From contig NC_030997.1 of NCBI RefSeq assembly GCF_000149955.1, positions 1,844,714 through 1,908,713 of the forward strand: a DNA stretch of 64,000 bases. Reading direction: 5' to 3'. The position numbers and the translations under genes were made by a program. Shown here piece after piece: positions 44,053 through 56,997 of this stretch. Every line of letters begins with the position of its first letter. Position 1 is the first letter of the stretch. Under the pieces are notes generated by a model. It saw only the letters and a list, made by a program, of their open reading frames with translations. It did not search any database and was not told where the DNA came from. The stretch is from Fusarium oxysporum f. sp. lycopersici 4287. Taxonomy: Eukaryota; Ascomycota; Sordariomycetes; Hypocreales; Nectriaceae.

Positions 44053-45598
44053 ACTGACGTCGGGAGGGTTGAGTTGCTGGAAGAGAAGAGATATGTGGAG
44101 TGGTTTGCTTCGGGTCTGACAGGTGTTGATGATTGTTACTGGGGATTGATGGGTGCGATGGTGATGACGGCTTTTGGTGGACAGGTGTTTATTTGGAAGA
44201 GGAAGGGATAGCCCTGGAGTTGGGAGAACTTGGATGGACGCAAGCAATGTGCCTGTCCCGCCTTGTTGCGCTTTCAGATGCCCGGACTTTCGTGACTCGA
44301 TATGGTGAATTAACAGTGGCACTCACTGACGGTCTGAATTCCAACCCAACCAGCAAACGATTATGAAGGTACACAGCTACCACGGGTTGAACTGGGTATG
44401 TTCGCACTGGCAACGCATAATGGTTGCCCTTCCTAGTGCCAGAACAACCTCGAAAGCGGGAGGCGATTTCTTTAGCCAAGAGTTGGACATAATCCTGACT
44501 ACCAGAGACTCCCTTCCAAATTCAGCACAGCAGCGATACCAAATCTCTATTTGGTTCGCTCCACCGATCATAACAGAAAATCACACCGAGAGACGCCAGG
44601 CGCAACAGCCGTCGTCCTTACTATTCAAGACTCTAAGGTCAGTGTTGGAGAACGAAATCTTCTCAGGACAAGAGAGAAATACATAATTTTAAGCTCAAAA
44701 ATGATTTGATAAAGAAGATTTGGGCCTGCCGTCTCTCAGTAAACCAGGGGAAAAACGCAAAATAATCTTCTTACAGGCTCGACTGGGGCCGCTGCGGCAG
44801 CTCGACAACAGATGAGCTCATCTCTCAATGCACTATTCATCGTATCTTGTACACAGAATATCATTGTATTCTCTGGCTCCTTGCCTGACACATTTTAGTA
44901 AATAGCTGACATTCAAAGAACAGCTCACTTGTTCAAACAGAACAACCTTCTTCGCTGACTGCTATGCACAAGCGTCTGATTATTTCCAGCAACCTCTTTC
45001 TCTTATTTCATTCTCACTCACCAAGCAAAGAACGCCATGCAGATTCACTAAGAGCAGATGAGTAAAAGCTCCAAGACCATTTCCCAGTAACTCCCAATCA
45101 GCGAATAAAACACCAAGCAACCCAAGATACTCCAGGCCATGCCTCTTGTCCACGCAAAGCCCCCTGAGCTAATTACATCCCGGAAACTCTGACCGTTAAG
45201 TCGCCAACATACATATCACCCGAAAGAAACTGTCTTCTAGCCTCTTCCTTTCCCTTGAATGGTCTCAACGGGGTTTCAGAACGAGCGATCTTGCGCACCT
45301 ACCAGCCAAGAACCTCTCGGTTGTGAGAAAGCGCGGCCTTCCTGGCAAGACTCTGGACTGTCAACCCGTAGCTCTTCTGCCAAGACCTTTTTTGGAATCT
45401 TGATCCTGCACGTCTCTCATCAAGGTACGCAAGGCATAACCTATCTCCGGTGTATCTTGTGGGATTCTTGACCTCGACCGCAAGACAGCCGATGGCGTAA
45501 GGCAAGGGAATAACTGTAGCAACAATTTTGTCGCAGCGATTCTCCTCGCAGTCATGAGCGGCATCACTTCCGGGTAGACTGATCAGTATCTCTATTTC
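44053..45598. other. Intergenic region
   Basis: Open frames at 44133-44686 and 45259-45567 on both strands overlap and lack motifs. No gene called. Confidence 0.45.
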
Positions 45599-45973
45599 TC
45601 AGCCGAGGGCAGTGGTAAAAGTATTGGGTATATTATGGCCAACAATGATGTTCATCGGAGGCGGCGCATACTTGAAGCTCGGCGGGAAGGGTCCATCTGA
45701 GTTGATGGCGTTGATTTGATCCACAATATTGACTTGGTACAGAATCGCTGGGGACGCATCGCCAATAGCTTGGAGTAGATAGTCGAATTGCTCGCAGGTC
45801 GTCTCGGGCAAGTCGCCCAAATCAATGATAGGCTGACGGGGCAAGACCGTGCGTGTTCTTGGGGTACTCTGCACCCAATCCCTTGGTGAGACTTTGTCAA
45901 TGTTGTTGCTGTCGTCAGACTTGATCTTCTTCGCCTCACGATCCAGCTCGGACGCTCGACTTTTCATACCCAT
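45599..45973 (-). CDS. Hypothetical protein, 124 residues
   Basis: ATG at 45973 (CCATGGGTATGAAA on the minus strand) encodes a charged N-terminus (KSRASELDREAKKIKSDDSN) with an AKKIK basic patch. A middle segment reads TVLPRQPIIDLGDLPETTCE, then QFDYLLQAIGDASPAILYQV, and the end is FKYAPPPMNIIVGHNIPNTF. The middle is coding-like and the frame is intact. No family recognised and no signal peptide. A minus-strand leader with C/T-rich sequence precedes the start. Confidence 0.55.
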   Translation of the reverse strand: MGMKSRASELDREAKKIKSDDSNNIDKVSPRDWVQSTPRTRTVLPRQPIIDLGDLPETTCEQFDYLLQAIGDASPAILYQVNIVDQINAINSDGPFPPSFKYAPPPMNIIVGHNIPNTFTTALG

Positions 45974-47605
45974 GGTGGAGAGAGAAGTCAGGGGCTGTAA
46001 TGATAAGGGGAAAGGGAGATTTTAATGGTGAGATTGAGAGAAGGAGGAAACGTGAGAGTTGGAGAAGACGGAAGCAACTTATACCATTTGTGATTTCATC
46101 TGCTGTATTGACTATGAGAGGAAGCCAGTGAATGGCGGTACCGAATGAAGTCAAAGGTTTGACATGCTGGTTGATTAACTTTTAAACAAAAAGGTCATAC
46201 TAACAAGCCTGCTATGCATTACATTCATTTCACCAACACACAAAGGACCTTTTCCTCTTGTCACATAAAGCATGGAAGGCCTCTATTTTTATTCACTTGT
46301 CCTTTCGTATTTCATGCAAGTTCCCAGTTGCCTTGCGCCTCTTGCAGTCTCACTTTCTCCAACCCAAGCCTTTACACAAGGCAAGCATATTTACTACCAT
46401 GCATTGGTATCCTGAATACACCACAGGATGCATCGGAACAAGCGAAAGCAGCACGTCTCACAGCACTATGGCTCTCAATCTAGGCGGTTAGTGCCAGTTG
46501 TTATCAGCATTGCTTGGTGTCTACCAGATCTGCCTTTGCATACATATTATTTTCATGGAATGTCAAGCCACATGATTTTGTTACCTTCTGTAGGATGATA
46601 GTGGCAATGTTAGAGGTTTGGGCGCTCGAATTTGCTGTCTTTACTTGACTGCCATGCATAGTATTGACTGAGTGGAACATGAAAGAGAGTAGGAACGATG
46701 TAATTGACTTGAAGCGCGTGAGCTTGAACAGGGCTCCAATTAAGCTCATGCATCCGTCAAAGTTCCATCTGGCTATTTTGCAAAGAGTTGGTATGCTGCC
46801 TGAAGTGTGTTTCTGAGAAGTGCTATCTAACGTTGATAGACCCGACAGCTGATTCCTACATCACGCACTCGACCTCGACCACTTGACACATGGAAATTCT
46901 CTTGTACTAATAGACATTCAAAATGTATTGACAAGCAGTGGTTTATGAAGAAGTTCCATCAAATACCACCAGCATACCCGATCTCTATCAGACTCGCCTG
47001 TGCCTTCCTGTGCCTAAGGTATCAATGCAGATCACATTTACAGCAACTCATATTCGAAGACACAGTAACTTTATAGCACGCTTCCACTGAAACAAACATA
47101 CATTATGCGATACAGATATTGGCAGGAGTCTTATGTTTTACACATTGGCAATAGCTACGATTTGATCGACTCTTCGCCATTTTCGAAGCAAGTTCAGCGT
47201 CGTCCTCGCCCTTCGGTTTCTTCGCCCAGCATTCTTACCAGCCTTTGGATTTACGATAGAATCTCAAGACGTTTATTCCGTCGGTTGATTCATATCAAGA
47301 CCGTGCATAAATCAAAGTGATTCTGCACACTGCAGAGAAGACCTACTAGACAGCTTGCACCTCTTAGATAATCAGTGAGAACCAATATGTGTATTTACGG
47401 ACTAGAAAGAAGAAAGCGCACAGGGGTTTAATACGGTTCCAGTCGGGTTCTTTCTTTATTAAAGGGAATAATACAATTTAATTACTAATAAATGTATCGT
47501 ATATAAACTTGAATATCAAGATCTCTACATCAATGAAAAGAATGAGATATGCATAGAATGAGAAATTCACTAGCCAGTCTGACACCAATAAATGAGACTC
47601 AAGGC
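45974..47605. other. Intergenic region
   Basis: No secure gene. A 30-codon ATG frame at ~46400-46492 ending STMALNLGG and frames at 46504-46749 and 47105-47320 are unsupported. Confidence 0.45.
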
Positions 47606-48220
47606 TCAAGTGAAACATCCAATGAAGTTCATAAAGGACCATAGCTGAGGAAAACAGCAAGAGCATGCAAAGAAGCTTGCAGGGAATAGCCCCAAGTATG
47701 CACTCCACTGTCCAGAAACAGCGCATGTAGAGATGCGTAATGCCGAGGCTGGGCCGCAATACAGGAGCCTGTTAATTCCACCTGTTTTCCCCATGTAGGC
47801 CTTCTTCTTGGTGTATAGTAGCAGGTCCAGATACAGGCTTGCTTGCACAGCTAGCTTCTCACGCTTCCTCCAAAAGAACACGCTTATCTCTCTTGATCAC
47901 TCGTAGGTGCTGAAGAGCGCCAGCGTTAGGTTAGCAGTGTCGAAGCAGTGCTGGCCAACAGCGACATATGCGCTGTATTCTTGGCTGCCCTTGGGAAAGA
48001 GATTGCATAGTTGGGTCATGTCTGTTTTTAAGGATGTAGTAAGCAGCAGCCAACTGTTGGGATGGTCAAGGGCTCTGTTTCTCCAGCTATCGGGGAGGAT
48101 GAGAGTCAAAGACGTGAATGCATACCGAATCAGGAAGAAGGCTGCATTATTATGACTGACTTGAGTGGATGGCGGAGGAGCTCGTCTCCGGGAGATGTTG
48201 GAATGAGAATTGTTAGACAT
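47606..48220 (-). CDS. Hypothetical protein with an in-frame TGA (107 residues to the stop, ~97 more beyond)
   Basis: ATG at 48220 encodes MSNNSHSNISRRRAPPPSTQ, then NNAAFFLIRYAFTSLTLILP, KTDMTQLCNLFPKGSQEYSA and HCFDTANLTLALFSTYE, with TGA at 47897-47899. The same frame stays open for ~97 more codons with coding-like content (SREISVFFWRKREKLAVQAS, LYLDLLLYTKKKAYMGK) to a stop at 47606-47608. The base after TGA is T (TGA TCA), not the CTA context of efficient readthrough. Either a real short protein, a nonsense mutation, or chance. Family unknown. Confidence 0.45.
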
Positions 48221-49002
48221 GGTGATGATGTTAGCTCTGTAGTATATCGGGAGTCTTTTTGTTAAGCGTCGTGTTGAGTGTATCGGTGGGCTTGCTGAAG
48301 AACAGTGATTGTGAAGTTGGGGAGAGAAGAAGAGAGGTGAGAAGTATGGTATTTATCATTGATGCAGGTAAAACGACTTGTTTACAGCCGGCAGAAGAAA
48401 GTTGGTTTGTTCACGACGCTGAAAGAACATAAGGCCAGTTTAAGGGGACAAGGAATCACACTTCAAGCGAAGGTGGCGTGGACAATAGGAACAGACGTGG
48501 TTGATAATAGCACAGTGATACTGCGCTAAGGTTGAGAATGGAAATAGTTTTGGGGGGTTCAAGCAATCATGATCGTGTTTGCTTTGTTGACCGGACCAAC
48601 ATAACTGAGAAACGGAGAGCAGGGAAAAAGAAGAAGAAATAATGAGAAAACTCAACAAGACAGACTAACTTGTAAAATACAATCATAGTCACTGTTAGCA
48701 TTAATAAAGGCAGGTCCTGTCTTAGTGCGGTATGGTACTAAACTGTATGCGGCACTCACTATCCCTATGTAGGACTAGTAACAATTCAACACTACGTGAT
48801 GGGATAGTATGGTGTCATTTTCCACTCATATACAGACTAATTTGATCTTATTTTATAGCTTATCCTAAGCCAAAGATAAGGCTTTTGATGTAAAAGGAGA
48901 GTATTAGGTATATAATACCTTGCCGTGGTTTTGGCTTCCGTGCATAGACGACCATGGGATAACAAAAGAGGGCTCGGCCCGTCTTATCCTCCTATAGCCC
49001 AT
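48221..49002. other. Intergenic region
   Basis: Nothing recognised apart from an AT-rich stretch at about 48770-48920. Confidence 0.5.
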
Positions 49003-49365
49003 CTAATAGTGTGACTTCTTGGGCTTGCACTCCCCCTTTTCAATGAATTTGCAATGAGGGTGCTTGTCGCAGAGGTTCTTCTTGTTCTCTGCCCTGTTTG
49101 CCGTCTCACAATTTTTTCCATTGCCGGGCGCGTAATCCTTGACGCACTCAGACTTGTCATACCACTGGCAGCCGTGTGCCTTACAAGACCCTTTGTACTT
49201 GTAGGTATAGCAGGACGGCGGGTGCGCCTCGCCCCGTTCTATTAGATGTTAGCTGCATACATAATCGCTATCCAAGCAAGTATATATACCCCCAAGGTCA
49301 GCCTCAGGCAAAGCAGTAGCAACGCCAAGGACGAAGCAAGCGACAGTGGCAATGCTGAACTTCAT
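49003..49365 (-). CDS. Small secreted cysteine-rich protein (effector-like), 103 residues
   Basis: Exons 49365-49290 and 49238-49003 on the minus strand; intron GTATAT...GCTAACATCTAATAG with a clear branch site, phase 1. Signal peptide MKFSIATVACFVLGVATA is followed by LPEADLGERGEAHPPS, a possible propeptide. The mature part has eight cysteines: SCYTYKYKGSCKAHGCQWYD, SECVKDY, NCETAN, NLCDKHPHCKF and GECKPKKSHY, enough for four disulphides. It is Lys/His-rich and basic. Spacing resembles small fungal secreted proteins but I recognise no named family. Expression during plant contact would be typical, but nothing in the sequence shows it. Confidence 0.82.
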
Positions 49366-50479
49366 GCTGTCTCGATTTGTCGCGTGTAAGAGGAATTGTA
49401 TCCGGACAGAATATTGTAGTCGGCGATCCCAAGTTTGAACTGAAGAGTGATGGTGTTATCAGTAACCATGAGAGGGAGAGAAGGAGGATATTTATAATTA
49501 AGTCTTACAGCCTGACCGGATCCCGATTGTTCACGGAATAGATATTTACCGCGCCTCTGCTTCTTTGCATCAATATGAGCTAACCATGACTTATAACCCC
49601 TCGTATTCATGCTTTTAGGTGATAGCTAGTCCTCAATATGGAAACTTTCGGTGAACGGCTAGTTCTATAATGTAGGTGGAGTGTAGAAGACGTTGTTATT
49701 GTCTCATCTTAACGCCACTCTTAATTCTCTTTGTCTGTGATAATGCTGCATAGATCTTATATTTACTCTCGCTTAGACAGCATAAACAGCTGGGCTGTAT
49801 GAGATAGATGGGACCTGTATGTCAATAACTACTATTTTGGAGGAACTCGTCACCTTTACGCGTGAATGGAGAAGTAACCTGATAGATCCTAGTTAGCGCC
49901 CTGCGCCTTGTTCTACCTTAATCAAGGTGTGTGACACCACTTTCGGAGAGTTTAACCTTATCTTAGTCTACCTTTACGAAGTCAAGTGTAGATCTGGTTA
50001 AAAGATAAAGGAAAATATGTAGAACTTTATACACTGAAAAGAAAAGACAAGACAAGACAAACTGAGCGGATCTGATAGCCGGCTTATAGGTTTATCTCCT
50101 ATTTGCTGAAAGCCTAAGACACTTATGCTATTTCCTATATTAAGGAATCAGATTTTATTTTAACTGGCATATGCAGTGCTTCCTTAGTGGTCTCACTTTT
50201 AATAGAATGCCCTGCTTATAGGGCTTTAGCACTATTTTATCCCTTGGAATACTCTTCTTTTTCCTTACAGTAAGGTCTTATGTTTTAATTATACAGATCT
50301 TAACTGTGTTATCTCTTACCGCTTAGACTAGATCCAATGGGTGAGCAGTACCAGGACTCAGTGCCCACCGCAATTAGTGGTTGCCTGGAATACAGGTGTG
50401 GCGAGTAAACCCGCATTAGCTGTAACTTTCTTTTAGATTGCCCTTTCTTATCTTGCAACGCGCCGCTACGATCGTACCT
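49366..50479. other. Intergenic region
   Basis: No gene is supported. Contains short AAGAC repeats near 50042-50062 and AT-rich stretches. Confidence 0.5.
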
Positions 50480-51335
50480 CGGTTTCTCTTCGATTTCCTT
50501 GTTTTGCCTCTTGCAGCGAACTATTGAAAGCCCTTCAATTAATATGATGAATTTTGAAACGCAATTTCTGACTTTTAAGACCTGCCCGCGGAGATCGCTG
50601 GCCCTACGCCATCTCGAGCTCTGCAGCCACGAGATGGTACAAGTGCGTCATGTTGAGCTGAGCATTACTGTACGAGAGAGCCTCATCATCGCCTAACCCA
50701 CGGATGTACCAGAAAGACGTTTCTACGTCCTTGATGGCCTTTCTGTATGCTCCAAGTCCTGCGCTCAACAGATAGAAGATCTTGTCCCTACTACTATGAA
50801 GAGATGCTGCATGTCCTCTAACTCTAGCCCTGGGGGCTCAAATTCGTCCTGCTGTATTGCCAATAGTCCTCTCTCCGCCACGGGGAGCTGGAAAATCTTG
50901 GTCTAGATTAGAAGATAGCGCGTATAGTTCGCCGCTACCTGTAGGCAGACCTGGGCCAATGCAACCTCGGAGTCTGTTTCCGACGTGGTTTATACCGCGA
51001 GACAGCCGATGACGCGGCTTTCATAGATATTTCGGACCCTCGGTACAGGGCATTGTCTGGGAGCGATACGCAAAGTACCAGCAGGTCACCCTCAGCCACT
51101 CCTGAGTTTCCTCCACGTACTCGCTATTTTTCTCGTCGGTTATTGCCTTATGTAGCGCCATAATAGTGTGAAAGGTTTCATAGCGCAGCCATTTCAGCCT
51201 CCGTAAGCCTGAAGAGAAAGCTCGACCTGCTCCCCTCACTCTCTGATACACGAAGCAGACGGTAATTCGCGCTATTTTACCATAATTCTTATTCCGGTCA
51301 CCCTCTAGTTTATGAAAGAAAGGCCTCCCTAACAT
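50480..51335 (-). pseudogene. Degenerate coding relic, family unknown
   Basis: Minus-strand fragments in shifting frames: LRYETFHTIMALHKAITDEK, EETQEWLRVTCWYFAYRS (51335-51021), then RNIYESRVIGCLAV with a stop, SEVALAQVCLQVAANYTRYL, FQLPVAERGLLAIQQDEFEP, and KIFYLLSAGLGAYRKAIKDV, SFWYIRGLGDDEALSYSNAQ, LNMTHLYHLVAAELEMA. The order and helical style suggest one protein of about 280 residues broken by several stops and frame changes. Many TAA/TAG and C-to-T-type changes around it fit repeat-induced decay, but the parent family is not recognised. Confidence 0.45.
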
Positions 51336-54300
51336 ACGGCATGGAGGAGAATAGATAAGGCGATGTTGGTCGAAGACGTTAAATCTGCCATTTAATATCG
51401 TCTTTCTTGCTCTCTCTGTAAGGCGTTTCAGAGCGGCCGGGATATTCCTAGGAATGGATCCGTCTTAAGAGTCTATGCGGTTTATAAGAGTTAATGCTGT
51501 TACTATTTTTCCGGCGTTTCTCCTCCGGCAAGGGGTCAAGCAAACGTGCTGCGTTTTTCAGCGGATGCTCCGCCAGCCAGGTACCACCTTATTCTGTAAT
51601 GTAAGCCATCGACACTGTTCTGACATCACAGTGACTTAAAGCGGGAAACGGTCCACCGTAAGCTGAATTGGGCTTACGGTTCAAAGAGTGGCTTGAGCGA
51701 GCGCCGTGGCGCTTTTGGCGTTTTGCATTGAGGCCCGGCATAAGACAAATACATCCGTAAGGAATGACGTAGAACAACATCAGCGCCGTTACAAGCAGTG
51801 TTTACTCCGCATTGGATGTCTTTATGGACACCATAGAAGCTGACTGGTCGCATCAGTCAGATGCTAAACGCCCCTGACAATACAATCAAGCCATGCAATG
51901 GCTAGATGGTTGGCCTGGAGCAACTTCTCCCCTGATAAAGCCCTACCCTCCTTCGTACAGATATAGATTCCAGGTACGGCGAATGGCAATTTCACGGGCA
52001 TAAGGGAGGACGCTAATCCCCGGGGAACTTACCAAGGACTAAACCGTTTCAGCGACACCATCGTGATGATGTAATGAGGCATTCAGTGATAGCGACATGT
52101 TGAACAGTGGCTTTAATCTCGCTTTCTTCCTACTGTAGTAATTGTCTTTTACCATGTCTTGAACTGAAGCCTGTTTCTTCGATCGTGAAAAGACCCTAAG
52201 GCGGTCACTACAGGCCGGGGGGGTTAAACTAATAGAAATATGCCAAATGTCAGGTCCTTGTCTTCCCACCTCGTGTGTCTTCTAATGGAAGTCCTCACAG
52301 CCTACTACTTCAAATAGCAACGGATTACTTACTAGTAGTGTTCTTAAGTAATACGTCTTTGTTCTTTTTTTGATACCTTGGCGGTACTAGCAAAAGGTCA
52401 TAGAAAATGATATTTATAAAAAAGGATAAAGATATATTAATAAAGAGCTAATAACTATTAATAAAGGCATATAAATAGCTAGACTTATTTATAATCTATT
52501 AATTAAAACTAAGTATCAAAGTATATTATTAGCTAGTATTTAATATGATAAAGACTCCTTGTTGTTGCTGTGACGGGCAAGTTTATTATTCTCAAAAATT
52601 GTAATACCCTATACCATTCCAAAGGACAGCCAATCGACCGTGCTCATCGTAGCTGCGTGGGCCAGCTAAGTGGAGACTATAATGGGTCTGGTTGTTATCC
52701 TATCGTGATAAGATACAAGATAACCAATGAGATCAAGTCAGCTTATCGATTAACGCAAGCCGCAAAACAGACGTATTCACCATCATTTACGCCAGGTCCA
52801 ACTTGACTCACATTACCAATACCACCATTATTAATTATCCAGACTCAAAGTATAAACTACCGATGAGTAGTTCAATCGTGACCCTACGATTACTTCTTTG
52901 ATTTGCCCCACGCCGCTTGAACAAGAGATGAACCGCCGATAACTTAAGTAGGGAGAAGCTTCACCTTTCCAGACTAGAGCGCATCCTCCCACTGCAGCCA
53001 CTCGCTAAACTCCCTGCTCTCAAGACCCATGCGATCCAGGGACTGCGCAGAATGTCCCGATTACTCGTGCCCGCAGTATCACGCGCCCGTCGTCCGTGAA
53101 GACGATCCCCCTCCTTGTGCAGCCAAAACCGCCCTGACGACTTCCGGCTGCAAGAACCTAGCGAAATGAGCCATTGTGATGTTTTGTGAGATTCCCTGTC
53201 GATCAAGTTAGCCGCACCAAAAGACTGGATCAGTTTTCGCTCCAACGGTGTAGCCAGCTTCTGCGTTGCACATGTGACAAATAATAACGATGCACCACCA
53301 GACGTAGACCTCCTCTACGCTTAAGACAGACTTGTCATCAATCGATGGGTTTTCAACTCCAATATGTACAGTGCCGTGGGTCGAAGACCGAGCTCGCAGT
53401 CTTAAACAATAAATTGCTAATCTGTACTAAATGTGTTGGATTTATGCCGGAAGCATGCGCTCAGCTAGATACGGGTCAATTACCATGCAGTCAATTGCCG
53501 ATTGGTGAGGACATATCTTTGGGGTGATGCAGTGCTATTTATAGAGATACGGCCGCTGACCTTGATACCCCCAAAACGGCTTGGATGGCCAAGCCTGGAA
53601 CGTCAATCTGATATGAGTCGGCGTCCCGTCCAGTCACGGTGAACAGTGGTTCCTAATCAGGAGTTGCGGGGTATACACTCCACCCCACCCTTTGACAGCG
53701 GATGGCTTCAGTGGAATCGATTCACAAAGTTTGTTGGCCATTACTGTCAAGCTCATTGCCAACGCGCGATTAAAACCGCCAATATATATGATATGACCTG
53801 CAAAAAGAAAGTTGCTAGTTGGTGGATAAGTCGGCAAAAAACATACAACAGCGGGGATTCGCTGGTCGTCACCGACCCAACTACTGATCCGCCCCTTACA
53901 GGCTTGACTATGGGAGAGCGGACGGGATCCCGTATTTTCCTGCAGGTATGGTCGTATGTGCTTAGAAGGTCTCTCAATACAGTACATAACTGTGATTTCT
54001 CATAGAGGCAATTGAACGCTTGACCAACGTCCTAGTCGCAGCTTTGTTTGTAGCTAGCGCAGAGTAGGCCCACAAATCTCCCCATTGTGAGGCCGAAGAC
54101 TAGTTATAGTCAATAATGGGTAGAGTTTGGCGGACCTTGCAATTCTGTGGTGACGACTGATCGTGTAGAGCATTCCCTTGCGGACCTTTATGACAATCGC
54201 TGAGATTTGAGACCAGGTAAGTGTCTGGGTCGAGGAGGCTGTCAAATGACGGACACCTCAAAAGTGGTCAGGCTGCCCTTCGTTCTTCTAAAACAATTCT

Positions 54301-54620
54301 TGCAAGATATATCCAATAGAGCAGCTGTCAATCGCAAGGTGGAGAACTTCAACATCTTTGCCATGCCGCGTTTATTGCTCTACAGTCTACACCAGTCGGG
54401 CTTATGAGCTCCAGGGTGATGATCCACTGATGTCTACCATTAGAATTGAGCCTGTAGACAAAGCACCCCACTAGTAACGTCACTCCACTGGCGCTTCCAT
54501 CACTGCAGCTAAACTTCAACAATAAAATCAGACAGAGCGAGAGCTGTTTTAAAGTCGTCGTTGCTACAACTCGAGCAAAATGGATATCAAACTTTCCATA
54601 ATGATTATCATCAGCCATTG
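51336..54620. other. Gene-poor region with an AT-rich core and small relics
   Basis: AT-rich DNA at ~52370-52560. At 53180-52960 on the minus strand MAHFARFLQPEVVRAVLAAQ, VFTDDGRVILRARVIGTFCA and RMGLESREFSEWLQWEDAL appear in different frames, a small decayed coding unit; the first change falls at a G5 run. The rest of the ~3.3 kb shows no recognised feature. Confidence 0.4.
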
Positions 54621-56997
54621 TCAAATAATACAGACTGTTTCTCTTTTCCTCTCCCAATTCCCCTCCCTATTAAACACCACCGGACCCAATAGTTCATCTT
54701 CTCGCGCTTCTCTATTGTCATCATGAAGATCGAAAGTAAATGTGCCAATACGACGAAAGGTTCGAGAGACGACACAAAAACCCTCAGATGTCAATAGGTC
54801 GTCCTCTTCTGCGTCATTGAGGACAAGGATTAAGCCTTCGTAGCTCTCCCAGACGGACTGCTCGTAGCGATCGGTTTGACACCAACCTAATTGCAGAGGA
54901 ACACAGTAAACCCGAATCCACTGAGAAGATGGTATTTCGCCTGGGAGGTCTATAGTGCAGGAGTTGGCGAATTTGTGTACCTGTTGGGCTCCTTCCATGG
55001 GTTCTTTGATGCAAGCGTTTCCCGAAATCTTATTATACTTATTGGAGGAGATGATTAGATATTCATCATCCACTCGATTGTTTGATGTGTCGTCGGATTG
55101 TGGAGTTTTCATCAAGTAGCATTCCCGCAAATGGCACTCCATCTCAATAAATCCCGCTTTGATCTGACCAGTTGTCGAAATCGAGTAACCAGTCTGAGGC
55201 TCCACGCAGACGTCCAAGATCCTTGCAAGCTCAACTTTCTTCCCATTCCAAATCCACGGTATGTATTGCTCAAAGAAATCGACCTCGCCGTCCAGCGACG
55301 CCCAACTCCACGACGGAGCGCGATAACAATCTGGTCGGTTGGGTGATGATCCAGCCTTGGGACGCCATAAGAGGCTCTGCTGGAAATTCGTATCCCGCCA
55401 CAGACCAGCGACATATTCCAGCTCCCGTGTACTTTTGTTCGATCCACGTCTCGCTTCGACGATTCTTTCGACGATGCCTTGTAGTGCAACGAGTGTGTCG
55501 GAACGAAAAGTAAGTTGAGCTTTGGTGTATCTGCTAATAAAGTCGTTCCAAAAGTCCGACGGTTCTTGCTGCAACTTCGAAGCTCTCATGAGCTGTTGGC
55601 GAAGATACGACAAACTTGCACTCTCGTTCAATATAGAACTGAACTTGGGATCCAGACCAATTGGAAACGTCTCACTTGCTTCTGTCGTCGCACACGACCA
55701 AACCATTTGTTTCGATCCAAACACCAAAGTCCGCGGTGATACCAAAAGCTCCTGTAAGGCCCAAGCTCGACGGCTCAAAGGACTCTCGTTGATGGTATCG
55801 AATAGTAGGCGCTCGGGTTGGTGCGGATATATAGCCCATGGGTAGCTCACACCGTGATAGGAAGCGCTGTGCATGATGTTTGCGATGCATGGTCTTACTG
55901 CGCGGGGATCTCGACGGCAGAATATTGAGTCTTGTACACTTGATGTGCCAGCTGCTGCGATGGTGAGAGCTGCTGAACCGTATATGCTACCCATCTGTGA
56001 GGACTCCTTGACCCAGTCGGGTTTGGAATCTTGAATGATGCAAAGCGAATCTACCCATAAATACTCATAGCCGAGATCTTTTGTTGTAGTGATTGCATCG
56101 CGGATGGTGGTTGGTAAGCTCGCCAAAGGAATTTCCTTTTGAAATGGAGTGAGAGTTGCTTCAGTGAGAGTGGCGGTGTTGTCAGTTCCCCAGCAGTAAC
56201 TGAGAGCAATGTAATTTACTGCTTCTGATGGAATGACTAGTCGAGGTTGTTGAGATTTTGACCCGACGTGGATAAGTCTCGTTGGACGCCAATTCGACTG
56301 TCGCGGTTGGAACTCTTTGCAGATGGAATGTGACCGAATGCAACCTTTGATCCATTTCATTGCGAGTTGCAAGTTCTGGTCGTTCATTATCGAGGCATGT
56401 CTACCAGGGATCGTCTTGATCACATGGCTCGTGTCCGTTTCTGCAATCAAGTGAGTCAGAGTTCTTCCATGCATTCGCAATCTTACCTTGAAGTGGCCGT
56501 ATTCGCAGATCGAACGAGACCTCGCCCAACACTGACTCTCTGTCCGACCTGATCGCCAGCCAGAACTCATCAGGAAGGTGGATCCCCAACGCAATATCAG
56601 TAATCGCCATGCTCGTCCTCTCATCCCAATCCAACTTTCCGCTTGGATCTCGCTCAACAGTGCGATACTTGAAGCAAAGCCGAATAACCTCGTCACTACC
56701 CAGACTCTGAAATGTCTCTTTCGACTTTTCATCAAAGGCGTGTGCGATTATTATGCAAAGATGACACCCCGATGAACTTGTTTCTGCGACAAAGTCTCGC
56801 TTTGTCTTTGACCACTTTGCCCATCTTGATACGTCGTTCAGAACATCCCAGCTTCTGTGATAGGAATTTTGCTCGTTTCTGGTGAATCGGGATCTGTGGG
56901 TTTGACAGGTATATGGTGTACAGCCAACAATGGACATGGAACATGCGTGGGTGCAGGCGTCGCAGAGCCGCGATCTCTCGAGTGGTGCTGGCCGCAT
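54621..56997 (-). CDS. HET-domain protein (heterokaryon incompatibility class)
   Basis: Exons 56997-56487 and 56440-54621 (intron GTAAGA...CTCTGAC...TTGCAG, phase 1) give 776 residues. The N-terminal ERSRLCDACTHACSM and SSSGCHLCIIIAHAF are the Cys pairs common before HET domains. The HET domain starts near residue 243 with YIALSYCWGTDNTATL, then LPTTIRDAITTTKDLGYEYL, WVDSLCIIQDSKPDWVKESS and MGSIYGSAALTIAAAG, and ends near SPLSRRAWALQELLVSPRTL with VFGSKQMVWSC. The C-terminal half (RAPSWSWASLDGEVDF and onward) is the usual variable part. Frame intact. HET proteins act in non-self recognition and programmed cell death; no partner is visible here. Confidence 0.95.

Noticed and set aside
49054..49245. 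Plus ORF with hydrophobic residues
   Set aside because: It is antisense to exon 2 of the secreted Cys-rich gene, which has splice and signal-peptide support.
53646..54005. Plus frame of 119 codons
   Set aside because: Starts at GTG, has no recognisable motif, and both strands are open.
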